The notes beneath the pieces were generated by a model that did not search any database, had not been told where the DNA came from, and was given only the letters and a program-made list of their open reading frames with translations. DNA of 37,741 nucleotides from positions 139,780 through 177,520 of the forward strand of contig NZ_LT607652.1 in NCBI RefSeq assembly GCF_900095265.1, given 5' to 3'. A program made the translations under genes and the position numbers. Positions 1-8,589 of the stretch are shown here, one piece after another (position 1 is the first letter of the stretch; every line of letters starts with the position of its first letter). This DNA comes from Janthinobacterium sp. UMAB-56 (GTDB lineage Bacteria; Pseudomonadota; Gammaproteobacteria; Burkholderiales; Burkholderiaceae_D).

Positions 1-609
1 CGTGATTTCCACCGCGTGTTCAAGCACTGTCACGCGGCTGCTGTCGTCGTCGACGCGCACGGTGAAGCGCGTGCCCAGCGCGCGGATGCGGCCATGGCAG
101 GTGGCGATGATGAAGGGGCGGATGCCCGCGTGGTCTGGGCGCGTCTGCACCAATACTTCGCCGCGGCGCAGCGTCAGCAAACGCTCATCGGCGCCATACG
201 CCACATCGACGGCGCTGTCTGTGTTGAGCACCAGCGTGCCGCCATCGGGCAAGGACACTCCACGCCGTTCGCCCACGCCGCTGCGGTAGTCGGCCAGCAT
301 CTCATGGCGCAACAGCAGCCAGGCGGCGGGCGTCGCCATCAGTGCCAGCAGTACCTGCACTGCCACGCGGCGCTGCGGCCGGCGCAGCACGGGCACGGCC
401 AGCGCCGGCGGCAGCAGGCTGGCCGTTTGGCCGACCTGTTGCACCTTGCTCCAGGCGCGCGCATGTTCAGGGTCGCGCGCGCGCCATTGGGCCGACGCCG
501 CTAGGTCATCCTGTGTGGCCTGGCCCGACTGCTCCAGCAAATACCATTCGACGGCCTGGCGCGCCACCTTGCGCGACAGCGGAGGATATAGCCGAGCAGC
601 GGCGCTCAT
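1..609 (-). CDS. fecR: FecR-family anti-sigma factor (3' end outside window)
   Basis: Inner-membrane anti-sigma factor that would hold the neighbouring FecI-type sigma factor and pass a signal from a TonB-dependent receptor. The minus frame is open from the ATG at 609 to the window edge (203 residues seen). Residues about 15-65 match the FecR N-terminal DUF4880 region (a VARQAVEWY segment and an ARDPEHARAW segment). A single hydrophobic segment lies at about 84-100, and the periplasmic FecR domain begins near 107 (YRSGVGERRGVSLPDGG, then ALGTRFTVRV). The start overlaps the sigma factor stop in an ATGA (606-609), so the two are translationally coupled. The C-terminal receptor-interacting part is missing because the window ends. 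The family call is confident. The specific receptor partner is not, since the only receptor in view lacks a signalling domain. Confidence 0.9.
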   Translation of the reverse strand, partial: MSAAARLYPPLSRKVARQAVEWYLLEQSGQATQDDLAASAQWRARDPEHARAWSKVQQVGQTASLLPPALAVPVLRRPQRRVAVQVLLALMATPAAWLLLRHEMLADYRSGVGERRGVSLPDGGTLVLNTDSAVDVAYGADERLLTLRRGEVLVQTRPDHAGIRPFIIATCHGRIRALGTRFTVRVDDDSSRVTVLEHAVEIT

Positions 610-1148
610 GCCGGCAGGTCCGGCGCCAGCAGCACGCATTCGGTCAGCGCCTCGGCCATGTAACGCTTCACAGAGCGTTCGCCGATACCCAGCTGCGCGG
701 CGATGTCCGCATACGCATGACCTTCGATCTGCGCCAGGATGAAGACGGCGCGCACCTTCGGTTTCAAGCCATCGAGCATGGCATCGACCGCTTGCAGCGC
801 CTGCAGAATTTGCGCGCGCTGCTCCGTCGATGGCATATGCTGTTCGGGCAGGGCGGCGAGCGCGGCCAGCCACGCGCGTTCCAGCGACTGGCGGCGCAAG
901 TGGTTGATCAGCAGGTGTTTGGCGACGGTCGCCAGGTAAGCCTTCGGTGCGCGCAGGGCCGGCGTTTGCGGCTGCAATGGCGCGCCGGCCAGCAGGCGCG
1001 CGAAGGTGTCCTGCATCAGGTCGGCTGCCTCGGCAGCATTGCCCAGGCGCCGCTGCAGCCAGTGCGCCAGCCAGCCGTGGTGTGCGCGGTAGTGGCTTTC
1101 CAGCTGCGTGCGCAGCAGGAGCGAGGGCGCAAACGGACTGTCCGGCAT
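606..1148 (-). CDS. fecI: ECF RNA polymerase sigma factor, FecI type
   Basis: Extracytoplasmic-function sigma factor, 180 residues, the usual length for FecI-like iron-starvation sigmas. Region 2 spans about residues 12-80: a hydrophobic helix with LMQDTFARLL, then KAYLATVAKHLLINHLRR typical of the -10-binding helix. Region 4 spans about 115-175, with the helix-turn-helix YADIAAQLGIGERSVKRYM. The start chosen is the ATG at 1148; a longer reading upstream overlaps the DUF3325 gene and adds no family-like sequence. It lies 11 bp after DUF3325 and overlaps fecR by 4 bp, so it probably shares their transcript. FecI-type sigmas usually activate a receptor operon. Here the gene pair sits at the distal end of the iron operon rather than in front of a receptor. 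Confidence 0.92.
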   Translation of the reverse strand: MPDSPFAPSLLLRTQLESHYRAHHGWLAHWLQRRLGNAAEAADLMQDTFARLLAGAPLQPQTPALRAPKAYLATVAKHLLINHLRRQSLERAWLAALAALPEQHMPSTEQRAQILQALQAVDAMLDGLKPKVRAVFILAQIEGHAYADIAAQLGIGERSVKRYMAEALTECVLLAPDLPA

Positions 1149-1159
1149 GGCCACGATGG

Positions 1160-1513
1160 TTACAGCACTGCCAGCGCGACGGCTGCCAGCAAGGCCGCCA
1201 CGCCGATCATGCGCGCCAGGCGCATGGCCTGGTGCGGCGCGTAGGGCAGCAGCCAGATCAGTAGCAAGCCGCAGCCCGTCAGGCTGCCGACCCAGTAGAC
1301 CAGGCCATAGCCGCCGCCGGCGATGTGCATGGCCCAGGCCAGGGCGGCTGCCAGCGCCAGCCAGCCGGCCCACTGCAAACGACGGCGCAGCGGCGCGGGC
1401 GGTTCGGCGCCGCGCCCGTGCAGGTCGGCGTAGTGGCGATCCATCGCCAGGCACAGCGACGACAGGCCCGCATAGCACAGGGCAAAGACAAGGAAATTGG
1501 CTAACAGCTCCAT
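1160..1513 (-). CDS. DUF3325 family small membrane protein
   Basis: A 117-residue integral membrane protein with about three or four hydrophobic segments (residues about 3-22, 46-64, 68-87 and 98-116), matching DUF3325 proteins found in siderophore/iron operons of proteobacteria. No catalytic motif is visible. The ATG at 1513 shares one base with the TGA of the upstream PepSY gene (TGATG), so the start is well supported and translation is coupled. Its constant company with PepSY-TM and DUF3649 genes suggests a subunit or assembly factor of an inner-membrane ferrisiderophore reductase. That role is inference from context; the family has no proven biochemical function that I know of. Confidence 0.8.
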   Translation of the reverse strand: MELLANFLVFALCYAGLSSLCLAMDRHYADLHGRGAEPPAPLRRRLQWAGWLALAAALAWAMHIAGGGYGLVYWVGSLTGCGLLLIWLLPYAPHQAMRLARMIGVAALLAAVALAVL

Positions 1514-3135
1514 CACGCGGCCTCCATCGTCGTCGCCGGCTTGGCGGCGGGTGTGGTTTTGGCCGCCTTCACGGGCAGCGGTTTTAACTTCAACGCCGCA
1601 TATGCGAGGCCCAGACCCAGCACCAGCACCACCAGGTCGAAGGCGGCCACCGCCACGGGGCCGCGACCGAGGAACAGGGTCACGCCCAGGTGTGACCCTG
1701 TGGTGAAGACGTTCAGCACGGGCAACGATGCCAGCAGGAAGGCGCCGGCGGCCAGTTGCATGCGCCACATGGCGCGTGACGGGCGCAGCTGGGCGATGAT
1801 GGCGGCCAGTGCCCAGGCGCCGAAGAAGCAGGCGATTTCCTCTTTCGGCCGCTCTTCCATCGTTACCGACAGCAGGCGGTTGGCCCAGAAGTAGGCGCCG
1901 AAGGCGATCGGCATGCCGGCGATGGCGCCGATGTTGAGTGCCTCGACCAGGCGCAGGCCGAAGCTGGCGCGCTTGCCGGCGGCCAGCGCCTTGGCTTGCT
2001 TCTGGCGCGTCTTGACGGCCCACAGCAGGGCGCCCGTGGCGACCATGGCGCAGCCGGCCAGGCCGGAGAGGAAGAACAGGGCGCGCAGCAGTGGTCCGCC
2101 GAAATGCGCGATGTGCAGGCCTACCATCACGCCGTGCGTGGCGGCCGCGCCGGGCTGCGCGTCGCCATCGGTCGACAGCAGCTTGCCGGAAATACCATCG
2201 AATTCCATCGACGGCTGCTTCGACGACATGTCGCGTCCACCCGCGCGCGACAGCGTCACGGTGGCATTCGCGTCGCCCGGGTGATTCACGGAGATGCGCT
2301 CGACCTTGCCGCCCCACCGCTGTTCCGCCTGGCGCACCAGGGGCGCGAGCGGCGTCAGGGGCGCGGCCACGCCGGCCGGCTTGCTGTCGCCCGAGCGGCC
2401 GGGAAACGCTTCGGCGAAGAAGGCATCCTGGTCGCCCTTGTAGGCAGCCGTGGCGCCGGACGGCATGTACAGGAACATCAGGGTGACCAGGCCCGTGTAG
2501 GTGATCATGATGTGGTAGGGCAGGGCCAGCACGGCCGTCACGTTGTGCGCGTCGAGCCACGAGCGCTGGCCCTTTTTCGGCCGGAAGGTAAACAGGTCCT
2601 TGAAGATGCGCTTGTGCGTGACGATGCCGCTGATGATGGAGACGAACATGAACATGGCGCAGACACCCACGATCCAGCGGCCCCAGATGGCCGACATGTA
2701 GTGCAGGTCGAAATGCAGGCGGTAGAGGAATTCGCCGCCCCGCGTCTCGCGCGGCTTCGACAGCACCTCGCCCGTGGCCGGGTCGGCTTTTTCGCTATGA
2801 AAATTGCCGCGCCGTCCGCGCTTCTTTTCGCCGGGCTTCGACGGCTTGCTCCAACCCAGCTGCGTGGCGGGATTGCGCTCGCCGGGCAGGCTGATGAACC
2901 AGCGCGTGGCGCCGGTGGCGCGCTCCTGCATCGCCCGCTGCGCGACCCTGGCCGCTTCTTCTGTGCTCACCTTGCTGGCGGCGGCGCCATGCAGTTCGGG
3001 CTGCATCCACAAGGTGATTTCATTGCGGTAGTAGCTGGCCGTGCCGGCGCAAAACACCAGCAGCAAGATCCAGCAGACGAGCAGGCCGGACCAGGTGTGC
3101 AGCCATGCCATCGACTGGCGGAAACCTTCTTTCAT
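1513..3135 (-). CDS. PepSY-associated TM (PiuB/FpvG-like) putative iron reductase
   Basis: A 540-residue polytopic membrane protein. A first transmembrane helix at about 10-34 (LHTWSGLLVCWILLLVF) is followed by a periplasmic PepSY-like region, then helices near 165-190 and 210-235, a second large periplasmic region, and a C-terminal group of about five helices. Several His residues lie in or near membrane segments (LHTW, LHFDLHY, DAHN, PYHIM, LHIAHFGG), consistent with haem ligation in PepSY-TM reductases. The family includes FpvG of the pyoverdine pathway, which reduces ferrisiderophore in the periplasm. The ATG at 3135 overlaps the DUF3649 stop (ATGA); a longer in-frame reading to 3246 runs over that gene and is not family-like. 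The C-terminal tail is Ala/Lys/Pro rich. Role as reductase is inferred from family and neighbours. Confidence 0.87.
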   Translation of the reverse strand: MKEGFRQSMAWLHTWSGLLVCWILLLVFCAGTASYYRNEITLWMQPELHGAAASKVSTEEAARVAQRAMQERATGATRWFISLPGERNPATQLGWSKPSKPGEKKRGRRGNFHSEKADPATGEVLSKPRETRGGEFLYRLHFDLHYMSAIWGRWIVGVCAMFMFVSIISGIVTHKRIFKDLFTFRPKKGQRSWLDAHNVTAVLALPYHIMITYTGLVTLMFLYMPSGATAAYKGDQDAFFAEAFPGRSGDSKPAGVAAPLTPLAPLVRQAEQRWGGKVERISVNHPGDANATVTLSRAGGRDMSSKQPSMEFDGISGKLLSTDGDAQPGAAATHGVMVGLHIAHFGGPLLRALFFLSGLAGCAMVATGALLWAVKTRQKQAKALAAGKRASFGLRLVEALNIGAIAGMPIAFGAYFWANRLLSVTMEERPKEEIACFFGAWALAAIIAQLRPSRAMWRMQLAAGAFLLASLPVLNVFTTGSHLGVTLFLGRGPVAVAAFDLVVLVLGLGLAYAALKLKPLPVKAAKTTPAAKPATTMEAA

Positions 3136-3479
3136 GCGAGACTCCAGGATAGTGCGTCCATCGACTGCAGGATGGCGGCGATGACGGCGGCGGGGATTAA
3201 CAGGCCGAGCCAGGCGCGCAGGGCGCTGCGCGTGGCGAAGACCCACATCACGGCGCAGGTGTAGATGGCAAACGACAGCAGGGTGGCCGTCATGACGGCT
3301 TCGGAACGGGCCATGGGCAGGCTGACCGACAGCAGCATGGTGAGCAGCGCTGCCAGCACGTAGCCGCCAACGATGGCCGCCACGCTGCGCGAAGCCACGC
3401 CGAGGCGGTAGACGGCGCCTGCTGAGAGGCGCAGACGCGGCATTTTTTCAGTGGTTTCACTATTCGCGTGCGCTTGCAT
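3132..3479 (-). CDS. DUF3649 family small membrane protein
   Basis: A 115-residue membrane protein with three predicted helices (about 32-52, 60-80 and 90-107) and a basic N-terminal region that is probably cytoplasmic. The sequence matches the DUF3649 family annotated as iron uptake protein in many beta- and gammaproteobacteria, nearly always beside a PepSY-TM gene and a TonB receptor. The start at 3479 lies 2 bp after the DUF4198 stop, and the stop overlaps the PepSY start by 4 bp, so it is embedded in a tightly packed operon. No motif reveals a reaction. Function is therefore assigned only as an accessory component of the iron cluster. Confidence 0.82.
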   Translation of the reverse strand: MQAHANSETTEKMPRLRLSAGAVYRLGVASRSVAAIVGGYVLAALLTMLLSVSLPMARSEAVMTATLLSFAIYTCAVMWVFATRSALRAWLGLLIPAAVIAAILQSMDALSWSLA

Positions 3480-3481
3480 GG

Positions 3482-4228
3482 TCAGTCGTGATCCTTGCTC
3501 GGTGGCAGGGCCGGGCCGGCCGGCAGCGGCGTCGCGCCTTGCGGCTGCACCAGGCTCAGGGTGGTCACGAACATGGCCTGGTCATAGGCTTGCGCGCCGC
3601 GCTGGCCGGCTGTCTTGTCCGTGTGCTGTACTTCCAGCACATAGGTACCTTGCCATGGCAGCGGGAAGCTGACCAGGCCTTGCGCATCGCTCCACGCTTC
3701 CTTGCCCCAGCCCGATTGCACCACGGCGTTGACCTTGGCTTGCGCCAGCGGCTTGCCCTGGTAGCTGACCTGGAACTGGCCTGGTTGGCCGGTCGGCACC
3801 AGGTCCAGCGTCAGCGCGGGCGCTTGCGCCTTGCCGTCGGCGACCAGGCGCGCGGCCGGAATCCATACGCTGCGCGTGCTCTTGCCATCCTTCTTTTCTT
3901 CCCACGACGGGTAATTGTCTTCCTCGACGATGATGCTTTCGCCGGCACCCACCTTGCCATTCAGGACGAACGCGCCGGCCGTCTTGCTCGCCTGCAGCGG
4001 CTGCGCGCCCTTGGCCGAGATCCATGTCACGTTCTTGATGCTGAACTTGTCCAGCAGGCCGGGCGACGCTTCGCGCAGGTTGTCGCCGAATTCGCCGAAA
4101 TACACGCTGGCCGCCTTGCCGTCCTGCTGCAGCCAGATCTGGTGCGCGCTGGCCGTGCCGGAAACGAGGGCCGCGCCCAGCAGGGCGGTGGCGAGTACGC
4201 CGAGGCGTGCGATGGAAGTGAGGTGCAT
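3482..4228 (-). CDS. DUF4198 family periplasmic protein
   Basis: A 248-residue exported protein. A Sec signal peptide spans residues 1 to about 28, with likely cleavage after SGTASA, so the mature chain begins HQIWLQ. An N-terminal HxxW-like start followed by beta-rich sequence is characteristic of DUF4198 proteins, some of which are linked to metal (Ni/Co or Fe) uptake. A second domain at about 145-235 (PTGQPGQFQVSYQGKPLA, then VSFPLPWQGTYVLEVQHTD) resembles an Ig-like fold. The N-terminal His exposed after cleavage is a plausible metal ligand, by inference. The ATG at 4228 has an AAGGGA ribosome-binding site. The gene follows the receptor after 73 bp that contain a terminator-like hairpin, and is 2 bp ahead of DUF3649. 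Confidence 0.83.
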   Translation of the reverse strand: MHLTSIARLGVLATALLGAALVSGTASAHQIWLQQDGKAASVYFGEFGDNLREASPGLLDKFSIKNVTWISAKGAQPLQASKTAGAFVLNGKVGAGESIIVEEDNYPSWEEKKDGKSTRSVWIPAARLVADGKAQAPALTLDLVPTGQPGQFQVSYQGKPLAQAKVNAVVQSGWGKEAWSDAQGLVSFPLPWQGTYVLEVQHTDKTAGQRGAQAYDQAMFVTTLSLVQPQGATPLPAGPALPPSKDHD

Positions 4229-4259
4229 GGTGTATCCCTTATCTTCTTATGTGAAATGG

Positions 4260-4292
4260 AAAAAGCGGCCGCGCTCCCGGGGGACAGCGGCC
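4260..4292 (-). terminator. Terminator-like hairpin between receptor and DUF4198 genes
   Basis: On the minus strand a GC stem (GGCCGC / GCGGCC, arms at 4287-4292 and 4267-4272) is followed after two bases by five Ts (4264-4260). It lies about 10 bp after the receptor stop. It could reduce transcription into the downstream membrane-protein genes, giving more receptor than reductase. The stem is only 6 bp with a 14-base loop, so its strength is uncertain. Confidence 0.4.
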
Positions 4293-4301
4293 TGCGATGC
4301 A

Positions 4302-6563
4302 TCAGTACTGGTAGCGCAGGTTCAGCGCCACGTTGCGCGGTTCGCCGTAATAGCCGCCGTTATAGAAACCCACGCGGCGGAAATACGTCTTGTCGAACAG
4401 GTTGTTGACATTCAGGCTGGCCGAGAGTTTCGGGCTGATCTGGTAGCGCGCCATCAGGTTGGCCAGCACGTAGCTGCCCTGGCTGACCCGGATTTTGCTT
4501 TTGTTCGGCAGGGTGGCCATCGTCCAGATTTCGTTCTGCCAGTTCAAGCCGCCGCCGATGGTGAGATTGTGTAGCTGGCCCGGCAGGCGGTAGGTGGTCG
4601 AGACGCGCAGCATGTTGGTCGGCTGGATGGTGTTGGTCAGCACGCCCTTGCCCGTCTTGGATTTGCTGTGCGTGTAGCCGGCGAACAGCTGCCAGCCGCT
4701 TATGGGGCTGCCCGACACTTCCGCCTCGTAGCCGCGGCTTTTCGTGCCCTTGCCCGTCGAGACATAGGGGCGGCTGCCGTCCGGCAGCACAAAGGTCAGC
4801 GGCACCGATCTGTCTTCCTCGCCCAGGTTGTCCTGCTTGGCTTCATACACGGCGAACGAGGCGTTCACGGCGCCTTCGAAGAAGTCGCTCTTCACGCCCG
4901 CTTCCACGTTGCTGCCCGTGATCGGGTCGAGGAATGCGTTGTTCTTGTCCTTCAGGTTTTGCGGCTTGAACAGGTCCGTATAGCTAGCGTACAGCGAAGT
5001 GCTCTTGCTCACATCGAGCACCAAGCCCGCATATGGCGTGACGACATCGTCCGTCTTGTAGGCGGAGCTGCGTTTCACAAAACGGCCCTGGGTATCGTAT
5101 CGGTCGTTATACGTTTCCCACCTGGAAACGCGCGCGCCGGCCAGCACCTTGAAGCTGTCCGTGACATTGATGCGCGTGGCGATGAAGGCACCGGACTGTT
5201 TGGTGGTGGCGACGTCGCGCGCACCCGTGCGCGTGAGCGCCGGCTCGGGTACGTCGCCCGTCCAGTTGCGGAAGTCGGGGATGGTGGTGGCGAACGGCAG
5301 CGGATCGGGCAGCAAGGTTTCATTCGTCGTGCCGACGCGCTTCCAGCCGTTCACGCCCAGCACCAGGTCGTGCTGGCGGCCGAACAGGGGGAAGGTGCCG
5401 TTGGCCGACAGGTCGAAGTTGTCCTGCTTTTCATCGTAGGGGAAGGCGCCGCTCCAGACTTCCAGGCCGCTGCCGTCGCGTTTCGGATAGCCGCTGCCGC
5501 CGTAGAACAGCTTGCCGTTCGAGGAGCTGTCCAGTCGCCCGTAGGCTGCCTTGATCTTCCAGTCGTTGGCGAAGCGGTGTTCGAGGTAGACGTACTTGTT
5601 TTCGAATTCGCGCTCCCAGCTGCTCCACTTGGCGGCCATGTTGAACGAGCGGGGCATGTTGGCGGGCGTGCCATCAGAGAAGAACAGCGGCGTGGTGCCC
5701 CAGCTCGTGCCCTTCGGCGTATTTTTCTGGTAGTCGATACCGGCCGTCAGCAACGTTGCAGGCGTCAGGTCCGCCTCGACGATGACGGCGCCCACCAGCT
5801 TGCGTTCCTTGTACAGGTCCATATAGGAATGGCGGTTCTGGCCCGCGACGACGACGCGCCCGCGGATGCTGCCGTCCGCATTCAATGGCGAGCTGATGTC
5901 GCCTTCCAGACGGACCTTGTTCCAGGAACCCACCGTCAGGCCGGCCGAGGCGGCGAAGTCCTTGCCGGGACGCTTGTGCATCATATTGATGGTGGCTGAC
6001 GGATCGCCATTGCCGCTGACCAGGCCCGTGGCGCCGCGCACGATTTCGATGCGGTCATAGATGGCCGTGTCAAACAGCGCATTTGACCCGGAATTGACGG
6101 CGACGCCATCGATCTGGTAGTTGCCGATGGAAAAGCCGCGCGCCGAAAAGTTGGTGCGTTCGCTATCGTTTTCCTGCACCGTCACGCCCGTCGACTGCAC
6201 CAGCACCTCTGCCAGGCTGTTCAGGCCCATGTCGTCCATGCGCTGGCGCGTCACCACGGAGATCGATTGCGGCGTTTCGCGGATCGACAGGCCCATGCGC
6301 GTGGCCGTGGCCATTTGTTTTGTCGTGTAGGAACCCGTGTGCTCGGTCGATGCCTGGTCTTGCTGGCCCACTACCTTGATCTCGCTCAATGTCGTTTCAT
6401 CGGGTTTTGTGGGCGCATCGGCGGCCAGTGCCGAGCCGGCGCCCAGCGCTGCCGTCAGCAAGGCGGAATGCACGGCGACGGCCAGCGGACGCAGGGCGAT
6501 GTGGCCAACGGGTGGGGAAAACGGACCGGTAGCGATACCGGCCAGCGAATGTGCTCGCGCCAT
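4302..6563 (-). CDS. TonB-dependent ferric-siderophore outer membrane receptor
   Basis: A 753-residue outer-membrane receptor of the FhuE/FpvA/FoxA type. The signal peptide is long (residues 1 to about 47, cut near GSALA-ADAP). It is followed at once by a TonB-box-like segment (TTLSEIKVVG), then the plug (about 75-200: IRETPQSISVVTRQRMDD, NYQIDGVAVNSG, IEIVRGATGLVSGNGDPSATINM) and a 22-strand barrel ending NVALNLRYQY. The roughly 80-residue N-terminal STN signalling domain of FecA/FpvA-type transducers is absent. The ATG at 6563 has AAGGA upstream; an in-frame ATG at 6665 lacks one. A Fur-box promoter lies about 160 bp upstream. Substrate is unknown: barrel sequence suggests a hydroxamate-type or xenosiderophore, a weak inference. 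Confidence 0.9.
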   Translation of the reverse strand: MARAHSLAGIATGPFSPPVGHIALRPLAVAVHSALLTAALGAGSALAADAPTKPDETTLSEIKVVGQQDQASTEHTGSYTTKQMATATRMGLSIRETPQSISVVTRQRMDDMGLNSLAEVLVQSTGVTVQENDSERTNFSARGFSIGNYQIDGVAVNSGSNALFDTAIYDRIEIVRGATGLVSGNGDPSATINMMHKRPGKDFAASAGLTVGSWNKVRLEGDISSPLNADGSIRGRVVVAGQNRHSYMDLYKERKLVGAVIVEADLTPATLLTAGIDYQKNTPKGTSWGTTPLFFSDGTPANMPRSFNMAAKWSSWEREFENKYVYLEHRFANDWKIKAAYGRLDSSSNGKLFYGGSGYPKRDGSGLEVWSGAFPYDEKQDNFDLSANGTFPLFGRQHDLVLGVNGWKRVGTTNETLLPDPLPFATTIPDFRNWTGDVPEPALTRTGARDVATTKQSGAFIATRINVTDSFKVLAGARVSRWETYNDRYDTQGRFVKRSSAYKTDDVVTPYAGLVLDVSKSTSLYASYTDLFKPQNLKDKNNAFLDPITGSNVEAGVKSDFFEGAVNASFAVYEAKQDNLGEEDRSVPLTFVLPDGSRPYVSTGKGTKSRGYEAEVSGSPISGWQLFAGYTHSKSKTGKGVLTNTIQPTNMLRVSTTYRLPGQLHNLTIGGGLNWQNEIWTMATLPNKSKIRVSQGSYVLANLMARYQISPKLSASLNVNNLFDKTYFRRVGFYNGGYYGEPRNVALNLRYQY

Positions 6564-6717
6564 GAAACATCCTTCTTCTCGTGTACCCACCGTTGAGCGG
6601 CTGGCATTTTTAGTTTGGGAGGCTTGCTTGGCGGTCTTGCCTGGCTGGCGCAGCGTGTCATCCATCCGCGCACCAGTCAGGCAATCGCGTGCAGACTCTA
6701 GCGGGAGTTTAAATGTG

Positions 6718-6762
6718 AATGAGAACTATTCTTATTATAGTGTGGGGTTGCGAGACATGCAA
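6718..6762 (-). promoter_or_regulatory. Fur-box promoter of the siderophore receptor operon
   Basis: Reading the minus strand, TTGCAT (6762-6757), a 17-bp spacer and a perfect TATAAT (6739-6734) form a sigma-70 promoter. A 19-bp imperfect palindrome resembling a Fur box (AATGAGAAC on + at 6718-6726 and the TATTCTTATT half at 6727-6736) overlaps the -10 element and the start point near 6727. Iron-bound Fur would block this promoter. This predicts a leader of about 160 nt before the receptor ATG. The 317-bp gap 6564-6880 holds this promoter, the receptor leader and the short upstream region of pgm; I see no gene in it. Confidence 0.75.
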
Positions 6763-6830
6763 GAGCGAGGTACACCATGGCGTGCAGCCAGCTTAAGCGG
6801 TTTACCGCACCGTGGCAGGCGTACAGCGCT

Positions 6831-6858
6831 TTGCCGCTGGCCTGGCATGCGTTACCAT
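6831..6858 (+). promoter_or_regulatory. Possible promoter of pgm
   Basis: TTGCCG at 6831-6836 and TACCAT at 6853-6858 are separated by 16 bp, placing transcription start near 6865, just ahead of a strong AAGGAGG ribosome-binding site (6870-6876). Both hexamers are weak matches, so this is tentative. Confidence 0.3.
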
Positions 6859-6868
6859 GGGAAGTTAA

Positions 6869-8524
<1,656 letters not shown>

Positions 8525-8535
8525 CAGGGACAGGC

Positions 8536-8571
8536 AAAAAAAAGCGCCCACGATGTTCTGTGGGCGCTTTT
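8536..8571. terminator. Bidirectional intrinsic terminator between pgm and the POT transporter
   Basis: A 12-bp perfect stem (AAAAGCGCCCAC at 8540-8551 and GTGGGCGCTTTT at 8560-8571) with an 8-base loop. A run of eight As on the left and four Ts on the right give U-tracts for both strands, fitting the convergent genes on either side. Confidence 0.9.
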
Positions 8572-8589
8572 CCTCAGCATACTGTTAGA

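Noticed and set aside
1996..3264. A 422-codon plus-strand open frame across the PepSY gene
   Set aside because: Low-complexity Arg/Gly/His composition, and it opposes a recognised membrane protein.
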